Positions 1-10,916 are shown, counted from the first letter of the stretch. The stretch is DNA of 64,000 nt from Cryptomeria japonica (GCF_030272615.1 NC_081406.1:240858422-240922421), one strand, 5' to 3'. Numbers and translations are program-made. The notes: a model not told the origin generated them from the sequence alone.

Positions 1-540
1 ACAGAATATTGACCTTCCATCAGACAAAGAGTGGAGTACCCTACAAAAACTGGCACAGAATTCTTAAGAATCATAGTATGTATTGCACAATTTTCTTCTT
101 TTATTCTTAATTTCAAGTTTTTTTTTTTCCTATTTGCTATTTTGCTAATCCAGCCTATGAATCTAATTTATGAATAGGAAAAAAATAGCACTCACTATTG
201 CTATTTTGCTAATCCAGCTTATGAATCTATGATGCACACTGCAAGACTTTAGCCAGTAAATTTGTATTCTCAAATTCTCCCTTGCTTTAACATTTATGCA
301 TTTCTCTATTTCTGATTAGTAGGTTTTAGGGACTCCTATAGCTATTATCTATGTTTAATTTGTCAGGACTCATGGTGTGAATTAATATTTAATTTTGAAC
401 TCTATTTTTTGAACAGGAGACATCAAACATGTAGCAGATGTTAAAATGCTAATATGGCCATATAAATATGTGCTGAGTTTGTGATTTTGATGTTCAGTGT
501 TCACATGTTGCAAACTTGCAATTCGACTTGAAGCTGTTGT
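1..540. other. No recognised gene; AT-rich with a 64-bp direct duplication
   Basis: A short open stretch at 2-67 (+) ends in TAA and could be the last codons of a gene cut by the window edge, but it is too short to identify. A segment of about 30 bp containing TGCTATTTTGCTAATCCAGC occurs at 135-164 and again at 199-228, 64 bp apart. Nothing else is recognisable. Confidence 0.4.
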
Positions 541-870
541 TGCTCCCTTGTTTCTATAAAAGGGAATTCAGGGTCATTTGCAATTTTGCAAAGGGTTCTA
601 AAACTTTGTATTCACTTTTGCATGGACATTAGAGAATCACACCGGAGTTGTTGTTGCTCTCTTGTTTCTATAAAAGGGAATTCAGGGTCATTTGCAATTT
701 TGCAAAGGGTTCTGAAACTTTGTATTCACTTTTGCATGGACATTGGAGAATCACATAGGAGTTGTTGTTGCTCTCTTGTTTCTATAAAAGGGAATTCACG
801 GTCATTTGCAAAGGGTTCTGAAACTTTGTATTCACCTTTGCAATTGGCATGTAGAATCACACAGATTGGT
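541..870 (+). repeat. 114-bp tandem repeat, three copies, each with a TATA-like box
   Basis: Copies start at 541, 655 and 769, so the period is exactly 114 bp. The third copy has lost about 11 bp. Each copy contains TATAAAAGGG followed by AATTCA, then a TTTGCAAAGGGTTCT block. A 108-codon open frame across 586-912 is a by-product of the repeat: its protein repeats with the same period and resembles no family I know. The array could be repeated core-promoter-like sequence or simply a local satellite. Confidence 0.85.
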
Positions 871-1285
871 GTATTACTATTGAATGAAATGTATCATATG
901 GCTATATTTTGAAAGAATTAATGAAAATCTAAGTTCTCGACATGTGTATTACTATTGAATGAAATTTATCATATGGTTCTGAAATATATCACACAGATTT
1001 GAGACTCAAACATGTATAAATAAACAATAAACATCTCTGTATCAATAAACACATTATGGTTTTTTTTTATTAGGCTATTTTAAATCTGGAAATAGAAAGT
1101 TGAAAAATAAAATTACAAATCAATATTAAATTATAATTGCAAAAAGTAATATGCTTTTGTAATATGAATGATGAGATACAGTAATAAGATTAATAAATAC
1201 CAATCTCTTATAGTTGCCATTCATCCTCATCAAATTCAGTGCTTTCTTGATTCTCGTCTGTGGTTTCTTTACTCTGAGACTTAGT
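871..1285. other. No gene; short direct repeat 75 bp apart
   Basis: A 35-bp segment beginning GTATTACTATTGAATGAAAT occurs at 871 and 946 with a few differences. The rest is AT-rich spacer before the 3' end of the hAT pseudogene. Confidence 0.5.
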
Positions 1286-3882
1286 CTACATATCTTCACC
1301 GAACTTCATCTCAATGCTACCAGTAGATCCACTAGTCCCACTGGCACTTTGGTTTGAAGTGTTGTCCAAACCTCTTCTTTTACATTTGGACCTCCAGATT
1401 TGCAGTGCCCTATCGTAAGGAAAAGTGTGGATATCATACCTAGATGTATAGAGCCTCAAGAAATTTTCCAAATTTTTGTCTAGTTTGTTTCTTAGCTTTG
1501 ATTTTAGGAACCCCAAAGCACTGGAGTCTCTCTCATCTTCCACCGAACCCAATATCATCGTAAGACATAAAGCAGCAAGCTTCACATATTCTGGCATTGA
1601 ATCAAGCAAGGATGCGTTCTCAGCTATATATTTCCAAACCCTTGTTACTGATCCCTCTTCGAAAGGGTTCTCCATTTTGGCATACTGTTGTTTCATAGTG
1701 TATGCAAAATGAGATGATTTCTCTCGAAGATGAGTTTCGTCTAATATTCCATTTATAGTTACTCCATTCAATTCTCTAGATGTGCAAAATTGTTTTATCA
1801 AAGTCAGTAGCTTACTTCGAAAATCAGATGCACTGTTGAGGCTCCAATAATGAGGAAACACAATAGACATGGCTTCGAGTAGGTTGTCAGGAGGGAATCT
1901 GCTTCTAATTTTTGAGGAAAGATCATATGCAATTTTCTTCACAGAAGTAGTTAGAGTCTCAACAATCTTGTCGAAATCTTCCTTTGTAACTCTTGCTAGT
2001 TTCTTCCTGGGGTGCTTTCCTGGTTCCTCGGGGTCAACTGTGGCATAGAAGTGCATTGGTATCTCAACTCCTCATACATTGGCACATACCTCCCCATCTG
2101 CATCGATTTGTAAAAACTTATCAGGATTGTTCAAATCTATGAGTGTCTGCCACTTAACAAATTTTTCATTAGATAGTGTTGGTTCATTTCGATAGAGATT
2201 GTCGAGGGTCATGCATGTCATCTTATGTAGCATAGCATATTCTGCAATATACAGAGCTCTTTTTTGGGCAGCCTTCATAATATTCCTCATTTCCTCTAGC
2301 ATGGGCAGAAGAGCTGCTAAAGTTAAGAGTGTCTCTAAATTACTTAACCTGGCAAGAAGTTCAGGAAATTTTGGTTGATCTGATTCATCGCAAGTTGTGT
2401 GAAATAGTCCAATCAAGGATGGATATTTTGAAAACACTCGATGCGTTGGACCATCCAAAGAGATCCATCTGGTATCATTATCCTTGAGAAGCTTGTTCCC
2501 ATTAGTTAATCCATCAGCAAAGTGTTGAAATTCCATAAATCGCTTGGGACTTCGACAGAAGTGTGAGTAGAGCTCTCTGATTAAAATTTCAATTTTTTTA
2601 ACCGAAGCGAACTTGCTCACAATTCCAGAAGCTAGATTTATTCTGTGATCCATGCAGTGAATTGCAATAATGTACGATGCAAATGAAGTTTCAATCTTTG
2701 TACAAAGACCGTTCCTATGACCTTGCATTACTGAAGCTCCATCTACTCCAACACAAACCAATTTTTTGGCTACCATCATGTCATCCATACCTCCATATTC
2801 AATTAAACTTCTCTTTACTAGTTGAAATAAATTTTCCGCTGTCGCACTCTCCTTCATTTTAGCAATAGATAGTAGATGAGGTTGGCAGGTATGATTCTCT
2901 ATAGTATAAACATGCATGCATACCCATGAAGTATTGTCTACTACCATAACTTCGTCTAAAGAAAATGCAATGAAGTTTGACTCTCTTATTTTTTCTTGTA
3001 CATCTTCTATTTCAACCTCTGCAAGACAACTTGCCCATTCCCATCCACTGTTTATTGACCAGTGTCTATTAGGATAGTTAGGAACTTTCAAAAAGTGTAA
3101 TAAACCACTAGTTGATGGGAAATCTATCATAGCATGCCCTCTACTCAAAATATGAAAAACAACGCTTAACTGAACAACTTTTCCTAGTTGTTCTATCTGC
3201 ATTGCTTTTCCAAAAATAGCTTCAATAGAACCTTTAACTTCAGCAGGCTTCGTCTGTAATTTCTCATGAAAATAATACTCTTCGACATTCCTCACATGCT
3301 TACATTCATTCTTTGTTTTCTATCTTATCACTAATTTTTCAACCCTGTCTATCATTTGTTTTTCATAAACTTTACCCATATGCTTTTCTATGGTGTCAAA
3401 TTTTAGCTGCAACCTAATTTCCTTCTTATTTTTCCAAGTGCAAATCTTACACCTGCATTCTATTGGAGGCTCGCCTTCAATTGGATTCTCCACTGGTTCA
3501 ATGAATGGATACTTCGATGCCCAATTAATTTGAAATTCCTGACTGACATATCCCACTCTTGATCCTTTTTTGATTGCGGTTCACCATTTTTTGATATGGC
3601 TTTTCTTTTCCCCTTCCGTGCATTATCATCAATGGAATTATCACCCAAGTCGATTATATCATTCCAGCTAACGGGTATCTACCAGATAATCTTCTTCAAG
3701 ATCATCCTGATCTGAGATATCAGGTTCGCCGCCATCTTCAACATGCAGTGCAAGTGGTGAATTTTGTACTTGTACTTGTGATGATGTACCTTCCTGATTT
3801 TCACCAGTACCACAATCTTTTCCAATGCCAAAGTACGAAGACAACGTTCTGCTTTTTGTTGGCTTCTCCTAGCCTTCCCCAC
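1286..3882 (-). pseudogene. Decayed hAT-superfamily transposase with BED/TTF-type zinc finger
   Basis: Three blocks lie in one reading frame (3556-3320, 3295-2072, 2056-1286), separated only by TAG at 3320-3322 and TGA at 2072-2074. The first holds a zinc-finger-like region (CRCKIC followed by a distal EKH). The second holds the RNase-H-like core: an Asp in FSLDEV, a second Asp in VGVDGASVMQG, the hAT Cys/His insertion motif (HCMDH) and DTRWIS. The third ends in a hATC dimerisation region (DERDSSALGFLKSKLRNKL). An upstream basic piece (3648-3460) is in another frame, so a frameshift lies near 3560, and acidic coding-like sequence continues upstream to about 3740. This matches the hAT-like ZNF862/DUF4371-type proteins common in plants. 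Terminal inverted repeats were not found. It is very likely inactive; a recently domesticated copy is less likely. Confidence 0.8.
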
Positions 3883-4173
3883 ATTTAGGTTTCCTACCCC
3901 TCTTCCTGTTCAACATCTCCAACAAAATAAAGGCTGCCAAAAATATATCAATTTGTTGAAGAAGCAATAATAGACTATAATGTATAATATACCAGTTCAA
4001 AAATATGATCGCTCACCTTTAGGCTTTAGGTAATAGGTAGTCACCAATACAGTCAACAACAATGATTTTCCTTGGTCTGAAACTTTGCTATTGATTAGAA
4101 TTCAGAGCCTAGAACCCACCAGATTGTGTTGAGATAGATCTGATCTTTGCATGTATTTATACCAATCCTTATT
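3883..4173. other. No gene recognised
   Basis: AT-rich sequence between the transposase remnant and the GGCGA cluster. It is presumably upstream sequence of the hAT remnant. Confidence 0.4.
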
Positions 4174-4735
4174 GGCGAATTCTATGGGAATTTACCAATA
4201 TACAAATATTTGGCGAATCCCATGTAATTATAACACAACTTATGTAATTTTTGAGGTGATTATAGGTCATCCAAATACGACTTATGTAATTTTTGAGGCG
4301 ATTATAGGTCATCCAAATATGACTTACGTAATTTTAAAGGCGATTATAGGTCGTCCAAATAATAGGTGAATAGCAAATACAATATAGCTGGCGAAAGTTG
4401 GGGTGACTGGAGACAAGCGTTGGCAAGATGTCGAGTGAATTGGGTCCCCCCGGATAACAAATATTCACATGCCTATAGGCGAATTAAGGTCATCTATTAA
4501 GGCAACCTCGGAGAGTGTAGGCGAAATAATTAAATTTACCGTGCGTCCACCATATATTGTATTGGCGAAATCATCGCATAGAAACATTTAATTACATAAA
4601 ACATATGGCAATCGGGCCATGATGTTGACAGAAATTGATAATGTTCTAGCAACATGGCCACCCCCATACGGTACAAAATATTCGCCATTTTCGATAGGGC
4701 TGACATGAAAAATTTGCCATTAGTGAATATTCGCC
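4174..4735. repeat. Cluster of GGCGA(A/T) motifs, possible subterminal repeats of the hAT element
   Basis: GGCGAAT, GGCGATT or GGCGAAA occurs at 4174, 4212, 4297, 4339, 4390, 4478, 4520 and 4564. The inverse form TTCGCC occurs at 4681 and near 4730. Ten copies in about 560 bp of AT-rich DNA is far above chance. Dense short subterminal repeats on the promoter side are known for hAT elements such as Ac, and this cluster lies upstream of the transposase remnant. The assignment is inference. Confidence 0.45.
4235..4362 (+). repeat. 42-bp tandem repeat, three copies
   Basis: The core ACTTATGTAATTTTTGAGG starts at 4238, 4280 and 4322, a 42-bp period. Because 42 is divisible by three the frame stays open and gives a false repetitive peptide. 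Two copies carry the GGCGATT motif of the surrounding cluster. Confidence 0.85.
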
Positions 4736-4747
4736 ACTAAAGTAATC

Positions 4748-5276
4748 GTTGCGTATGTGTTTAGGAGTAGGTATCTGATTGGTCGAACACCATATGTCAT
4801 TGAGAGGCAGTTGATTGATAGGGTATGCAGGCAGTTTGGTAGGATACAACAGATGCCACGGGGTTCAGGGATGTATGCATGGACAATGAGGGATTAGGTG
4901 CATTTGGGGCCATTATTGTCTTATGATCAGGCAGTGACACAGCTAGTAGAGATGGTTCCCTTGCCTTGGGATATATGGGCAGATATAGAGGATGCAGGCA
5001 TGGATGCAAAGTACACTTCATATTGGGGAGAGCATCCATTTCCTCGGTTGATGGATCCAGCAGAGCCTATAGATGGAGACAGTGGAGGTGATGGAGATGA
5101 TAGTGGAGATGGCGGAGGTAGAGGCCGACGATGGAGGTAGGGCATAGTGGCAGAGAGGAGAGTGGCTCAAAGGAGAGAGGGTAGAGAGGAGAGACAGGCT
5201 CAATAGGCTCATGTAGCGAGGGGTAGGGGTGGATTGTTGTTACAGGTGCCAGCAGCACAGGTTCCCAAACAAGTAG
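4748..5276 (+). pseudogene. Plant-mobile-domain (PMD)-like gene, 5' fragment
   Basis: One frame from 4748 gives a peptide with LIGRTPYVIERQL, then RVCRQFGRIQQMPRG, then a stretch ending YWGEHPFPRL, interrupted by TAG after ...TMRD. The arrangement of an R-x-x-RQFG-x-x-Q-x-x-P block followed by conserved Trp residues resembles the C-terminal half of the plant mobile domain (MAIN/MAIL and phosphatase-7-long-form-like proteins, many of them carried by transposons). A Gly/Asp-rich then Arg/Glu-rich tail follows, with two more stops. The N-terminal half is missing: similarity begins abruptly near 4745. The sequence is cut at 5276 by element E1 and resumes at about 10277. Confidence 0.55.
5272..5276. 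repeat. Target-site duplication of E1, left copy (AGTAG)
   Basis: The five bases directly before the 5' LTR are AGTAG, and those after the 3' LTR (10272-10276) are GGTAG, one mismatch. Five bp is the usual size for LTR elements. Confidence 0.6.
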
Positions 5277-6058
5277 TGTTGTCATTATACACTCTAATGA
5301 GAATTGAAGGTGTTGTCAATGATGGCAACCTTGTCGCATTCATCTGGTAAACCACCAGCAGGCATCGACACCGACAGGCACTTCACCGGCAGTGGCAACA
5401 ATGCATATCGGTACCCCAGCCAACAGGAACAAACTTTTTTTTATTGTATTTAATTGTAAATATCTTTTGTAAAAGCCCACATGGCATATTGTAATAGACT
5501 CATCTATGTATGAGATCTTGTAAATCATATAGGAGGATAAATAGATGGAATGAGAGAATATTAAGGAAGATATATGCGAATGCATAAGGTAGATTTTGTA
5601 TAAGGTTTATGGTTATAGTATGAGCTTAAACTAGTACTGAACCTAGCATAGCAAATGCTAAATTATAGCAGTACATTGTATTGGATTTTCATAATCCATT
5701 TTGTAAGTCGGTGAGACTTCTATTTTGTAGATTGAGTAGTGAGCTCTAGGCAGTTGGCCTTCCTGCATGTGCAGGCACCTCATTGTAAGTAGTATACATT
5801 CATTGGCTAGTGAGTGAATATTGTGGGTCACAAATCCCACTGAGGTTTTTCCCACACTAGGTTTCTTCGTTAAACATCTTGTGTTATGGTGTGTTTTCTA
5901 TGTTGTCTTTATTGTTCCTATTTACTACATTAACTTTCATTTATCGGTACACTGTTTTGGAATGCAAAATACTTAATAAGGTTAAATATTTTGTTTACCA
6001 GTTAGATATTGATTCACCCCCCTTCTCAGTATCTTTGGGACTGTCATTAATCCTAACA
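5277..6058 (+). repeat. E1 5' LTR
   Basis: Starts TGTTGTCATTATACACTC and ends CCTAACA. It is nearly the same length as the right LTR and clearly homologous over its whole span, with scattered substitutions and small indels, so the insertion is not recent. Confidence 0.88.
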
Positions 6059-6060
6059 AT

Positions 6061-6073
6061 TGGTATCAGAGCC
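6061..6073 (+). other. E1 primer-binding site, initiator-Met type
   Basis: TGGTATCAGAGCC lies two bases after the LTR end. This sequence complements the 3' end of plant initiator tRNA-Met and is the usual primer site of Copia-type elements. Confidence 0.85.
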
Positions 6074-6129
6074 TAGTCCTCTATTTTCAAAAGCCTAACA
6101 GCTTGAGGAAAATTCTGACATCGGTACAG

Positions 6130-7149
6130 ATGGAGAACTTAAGAAAATAATTAGAAGGAGCTCTTGTGGACTATGATGCAGAGAAGCTGAAGAATATCAA
6201 ACTTGAAGATGATCTGAGGACTACACAGGAATTCATTCAAGGACTTCAGGATAATCTTACTATTGCTAGAAATAAAAGAAAAGAACTTCATGAGAAGATG
6301 CAGAGTGATGATCATGAAAAGGAAACTCTTAATGATCTTGTGAACAAATTGAGGCAAGAAAACAATACTATGAGAAATGAAATGCAAGATATGACTATGA
6401 GATTTTGTAAAGACATTGAAGATAGGAAGAAGAATGAAGATGACTTGACTAGGAGACTCAATATTGCTGGAAATGAAAATCTAAGACTCAGTCTTGAAAA
6501 TGATATGTTGAAGAGAGATCTGGTTCACATGCAACATAATAAAACTGCACTTATGAGACAACTAGGAATTCTATAAAATGAGTTGGCTACTACAAAACAA
6601 CATAAAGAGAAATTCAAGAAAATTTCAGAAGAACTTGATGATATGCTGAAAATTCAGAAACCTAATGGAGATACTAATGGACTTGGATTTGAAGCTGGAG
6701 AAAGTTTCGGTACTCCAAACAATCATGATCACAGTAAGCCGGTAAGACAACCTAATGCCTACAAATTTTATGGGAAATGCTTTAACTATAACAAGTATGG
6801 TCATAGAGAAAATCAGTGTAGATCTAGAAACAATCAAAACACTAATGCACCCACTGGTCAATGTTCCAAATGCAACACAATTGGTAATAATTTAGAAAAT
6901 TGTAGAATGAATGTGAGATGTTATGTTTGTGGAAGATTTGGGCACTTATCTAATCAATACAGAACACAAACCAGCATAGGATATGGAAAGGATATTTAGA
7001 AGAATAATGTGACTTGTTATGCTTATAACAAGATTGGACATATTGCAAAATTTTGTAGAAGTAAGACTTCACCGACAAATAATAAAGGACCCAGTTTGAA
7101 AGGCAAGGAGAAGGTAGATGAGGTAAAGCAATAATTTTCAAAACAATGA
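6130..7149 (+). pseudogene. E1 gag-like protein (coiled coil + CCHC knuckles), broken
   Basis: The frame starts at ATG 6130 and aligns along its length with the intact gag of E2. A long, highly charged coiled coil fills the first two thirds; CCHC knuckles follow. Several knuckles are damaged: the first has Tyr for the second Cys (CFNYNKYGH), the third ends in Tyr instead of Cys, and the last has Tyr for its second Cys. In-frame stops are TAA 6148, TAA 6574, TAG 6997, TAA 7132 and TGA 7147. The E2 protein has Gln or Glu at the first four positions and Trp at the last. It would have formed the particle and bound RNA; it is now dead. Confidence 0.8.
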
Positions 7150-9299
7150 AACAAAGGAAGAAAAGAGAAAAGTACATAAGGAGTGCATCAAAACAAGTAA
7201 AGGAAATCAAAGAAAACACCATGAACATTACTAGATTAAAGGCAAGTGAACTGGAAGGATTACAACCGGAGGCACACATTTCACTGGTATGTACATCATT
7301 TGACAGTGAGATACATGTTGAATTCAAGAGAGTTGATAGGAAGAGAAAACCCTCACCGGTACCCTCTCCTTCACCCAATAAAACAAGAACTTTGAGAAAG
7401 AAGCAACAAGTGGTAAGACAACCGGCAAAGAAGTTAACACCCAAGAAGAAATAGAAACAGGTTGTACCACCTTTGCATAATTTACTGAGCAAAATCACTG
7501 ATGACGACAAGTTAGCAAATGTGAGCAAATTGTATAACACATTTACTTATTTTGAAAAGGAAAGTATTGAATATAGTATAATTCTACATCTGGACATATA
7601 CAAGAAAGTGTTAATTGAAGTTGTAGATGACTTAACAAATGAATTATATAGAAGGTTAGATGCAAAAAGGATTGCATTAATGGAGTTAGACAAGAAACTT
7701 AAGATTGAAAAACTTCTAGCTATACATCCTGTTGGCTCTAAAGAAGAGATTGACGAATTAATTTGTGAGGCTAACAGACCAGCTTTTTCTAGCAGTCACT
7801 AGTAAGTAAGCTTAATGGCTAGAAGAGTTAATGAAATTGTAGAGGAAACGACTGACAAATGGGATATCTTTTTTGTAGAAAAGGAAAAATAGGAAGAATT
7901 AAACAGACCTAAGAAAACATGCAAGGTATATCAGAAGGACAAGGACAAAGGGAAAGGCAAAGTTGGTGGAATACCAAACATCAAAATAACTAACAACTTA
8001 CCACCACCCTTGGTTACTACACCAGTACATACTGATAAAATACCGGCTACTGAAAGTGTAGACATAACACATGATGACACTAACCCTAAATCAGAAATTT
8101 TATTCAACATGAATATTGATACTTAGGAAGTGAACATTATTGTGGATAAGGATAGCACAGAGGTACAGACTGATATTGTTGGAAATATTATTGAGCAACC
8201 GATAGAAAATGTTGAGGTTGAAATACAAACAGAGCATTCAGAGCAACCTTTGGATAGTGGAATGAATACTGGTAGTATTGATGCTGGAACTGAGAAACCC
8301 ACAAAGACAGAGAAACCAATAGAGAAACTAGCAGAAGCATAGGTACATATTGAGATAGTGCAACTGGTAATCACTGAGAAAACCAAACCATTGCTAGTTG
8401 AAATGCAAACTTAGACTGATCCACCAGAGGTTGATACAAGCAAATTGGTTACTAATACTGGAAGCACTGAAATAGTGAAGGCAGTTGGTCAGACATCAGG
8501 TACTTCACTAAGTCAATTCAGGCCTACAAATGTGACAGAGGTACTTCTGGACTCTATTAAGAAGATAATTGACTGTAAAGCATTGGCCTACAAGGAAATT
8601 GATGATACAATGCCTATTCTTAAGATGATTGCACCAAAATGCAATATAGATCATGTAAAGGATTCTTTAGGTCAGTTAGACACATTGTCTAAATTTATTG
8701 CTGGAAATATAATAACAGTTGACAAAATAAATGAGGATACATTCAAAGAGAAAATGGAAAAAGAAAAATTCTTTGAGGACACAATAAAGAAGTGCACTGA
8801 ACACATTGACACTCTTTTACCGGCACTGAATACAACAATTTTGGAATATAAGGAATTGTACAAGGATACATGCAAGCCACATATGTTGACACAGGACATT
8901 GAAAATGAAATAAGCAGATTACAAAAGGAGATAGATGATATAGCTGATAACATTATTGGTTCATCTGAACCTATATCAGTTATTAAGCAAGAAATAGTAG
9001 GATTTGAAGAAAAGTTGGAGAAATTAGAGAAATAAAAAGCAAGGATCAAGGCAAATGCCAAAGAGATTAAGTATAAACTTAGTCCTAAATTGGATAACCT
9101 TATCTCTCTGAGGAATGAGATCTCTAAGGCATTAATTCAAGGGGAAAGTTCACCAAAAGAGCATATGCATCATCTCACTGGCACGATCCAAAGAACTGAG
9201 GCAACCATGAATGATATAAACAGATTCATACAGAGTTTAAATTTGGTTTTGGCTGATATATTTCAAATTGTAACCAACTGGTTACAAACTTCAAGCTAA
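7146..9299 (+). pseudogene. E1 ORF2, C-terminal two thirds, protein of unknown function
   Basis: A single frame runs from about 7146 to TAA at 9297-9299 and is homologous to E2 ORF2 from about 14,895 onward. It keeps the basic Pro/Lys region (QPAKKLTPKKK), the KDKDKGKGKV block, and a long charged C-terminal helix ending ADIFQIVTNWLQ. Internal stops are TAG at 7452, 7800, 7890, 8124, 8340 and 8412, plus TAA at 7803 and 9033. The N-terminal third found in E2 is deleted, joining the end of gag almost directly to this segment. The function is not recognised. Confidence 0.7.
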
Positions 9300-9330
9300 A
9301 ATTTTGCACTCGTTTGACATTTTTTTTATG

Positions 9331-9486
9331 TCAAAGGGGGAGTAATGGACATAGAAAAATGGCTAATCAGAGGAAATCATCTGCTCAGGGGGAGCACATA
9401 AATTTGGTAAATTATTGGACTCCACTTTTTGGGATAGTTTTTGGATTTTTCTCATGAGTGTGGCCATCAATGCCAAAGGGGGAGAT
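9331..9486 (+). other. E1 polypurine tracts before the 3' LTR
   Basis: Three similar G-rich purine tracts occur: GTCAAAGGGGGAG near 9331, CTCAGGGGGAGCA near 9390, and GCCAAAGGGGGAGAT at 9472-9486. The last abuts the LTR and should prime plus-strand synthesis. E2 and E3 have the same series, so the extra tracts are conserved. Confidence 0.7.
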
Positions 9487-10271
9487 TGTTGGCATTATAC
9501 ACTCTAATGAGAATTGCAGGTGTTATCTTGATGGAAACCTTGTGGCAACCTTCAGGCAACCTTGTGGAATTCATTTGGTAAACCACCGGCAGGCACCGAC
9601 AATGACAACAATGCATACCGACACCCCAGCCGACAGGAACAAACTTTTGTTTATTGTATTTAATTGTAAATATCTTTTGTAAAAGCTAACATGGCATATT
9701 GTAATAGACTCATATATGTATGAGATCTTGTAAATCATATAGGTGGATAGATAGATGGAATGAGCAAATATTAAGGAAGATATATGCGAATGCATAAGGC
9801 AGATTTTGTACAAGGTTTATGGTTATAGTATGAGCTTAAACTAGTACTGAACCTGGCATAGTAGATGTTGAATCATTGTAGTACATTGTATTGGATTTTC
9901 ATAATCCATTTTGTAAGTCAGTGAGACTTCTATTTTATAGATTGAGCAGTGAGCTCTAGGCAGTTGGCCTTCCTGCATGTGCAAGCACCTCATTGTAAGT
10001 AATATACATTCATTGGCCAGTGAGTGAATCTTGTGGGTCACAAATCTCACCGAGGTTTTTCCCACACCAAGTTTCCTCATTAAACATCTTATGTTATGGT
10101 GTGTTTTCTAAGCTCTATTTATTGTTCCTATTTACTACATTAACTTTCATTTACCGATACACTGTTTTTGAATACAAAATACTTAATAATGTTAAATATT
10201 TTGTTTACCGGTTAGATACTGATTCAACCCCCCCCCTCTCAGTATCTTTGGGACTGTCATTAATCCTAACA
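9487..10271 (+). repeat. E1 3' LTR
   Basis: Starts TGTTGGCATTATACACTC, ends CCTAACA, and is followed by GGTAG. It contains a transcript-end-like segment but no protein. Confidence 0.88.
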
Positions 10272-10276
10272 GGTAG
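10272..10276. repeat. Target-site duplication of E1, right copy (GGTAG)
   Basis: Matches the left copy AGTAG at four of five positions. Confidence 0.6.
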
Positions 10277-10809
10277 AGGCTCCTAGATAGGTATAGGAGT
10301 ATCCACAGGAGTAGGGTGAGGGGGGGAAGAGGAGGATGAGTTACTATCCTTGAGGGAGATCTGCCACAGATGGGCAAATGAGATCCAGGATCTAGAGAGG
10401 GAGACAACTAGGCTCAGGAGATAGCTGAGGGACACTGAGCTAGAGAGGGATTAGGCTATTCAACACTATAAAGAGGTTGAGACAGTACTGAGGGTAGGGA
10501 GGCAAGTAGTAGAGGAAACAGGGGTTGGATATGCCTATTATCTGCGAGCAGGGGAGGAGATAGCCTATTGGCGAGACCTGTACTATGGAGTGGTGCCATT
10601 AGATTAGCAGGCTAGGAGCTTTTGAAGACCATCATGGACTGCGACGACCTCTCTTGGGAGAGACAGGAGACAAGCATCTAGTGGTGGGGTCATGGGTCCT
10701 CCACCACCACCAGATAGAGGGGGTAGGAGAGATGATCTTGGGGCGGGTCCTTCCAGGGTTCAGAATTTGTCGAGGCTAGGTGAATATGTGGGAGGGAGTT
10801 CATCATAGC
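10277..10809 (+). pseudogene. PMD-like gene, 3' fragment downstream of E1
   Basis: A frame continues after E1 with a charged helical stretch (EIQDLERETTRLRR), then EEIAYWRDLYYGVVP, then a Ser/Gly/Pro-rich tail with GPPPPPDRGG, ending at TAG near 10809. Several stops interrupt it. Its orientation, its position at the other side of the E1 target duplication and its tail-like composition indicate that it is the C-terminal half of the gene whose first part lies at 4748-5276. The join is inference; an intact paralogue would settle it. Confidence 0.5.
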
Positions 10810-10916
10810 CTTAGAGGGCTCCCTATGTATCAGTTGTGTACCATTTTGTATGATGACACCTTCGGGTGGTTGTAGCCATATGATTTTGATATCATTGTAT
10901 CATGACACTTACGATT
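10810..10916. other. Short spacer, no gene
   Basis: Unremarkable sequence between the end of the PMD-like frame and the microsatellite. Confidence 0.4.

Larger units (their letters stand above)
5277..10271 (+). mobile_element. LTR retrotransposon E1 (4,995 bp), non-autonomous, gag + unknown ORF2
   Basis: Two LTRs of 782 and 785 bp (5277-6058 and 9487-10271) both begin TGTTG and end CCTAACA. A primer site lies two bases after the left LTR and a polypurine tract touches the right one. Between them lie a gag-like frame (6130-7149) and part of an unknown ORF2 (7146-9299), both broken by many stops. No protease, reverse transcriptase, RNase H or integrase motif is seen. Compared with E2, about 1.5 kb is missing between the end of gag and the middle of ORF2. 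The element sits inside the PMD-like pseudogene in the same orientation. Confidence 0.88.

Noticed and set aside
586-912. 108-residue plus-strand open frame
   Set aside because: It is produced by the 114-bp tandem repeat, which keeps a frame open. The peptide repeats with the DNA and matches no family.
1144-1151. AAGTAATA as the left 8-bp target duplication of the hAT element, matching AAGTAATC at 4740-4747
   Set aside because: The sequence next to it does not match the putative right terminal repeat, and a 7/8 match is easy to find in AT-rich DNA.
5277-10271. E1 as an autonomous Copia element because of its initiator-Met primer site
   Set aside because: No protease, integrase or reverse transcriptase motif is present in any frame between the LTRs.
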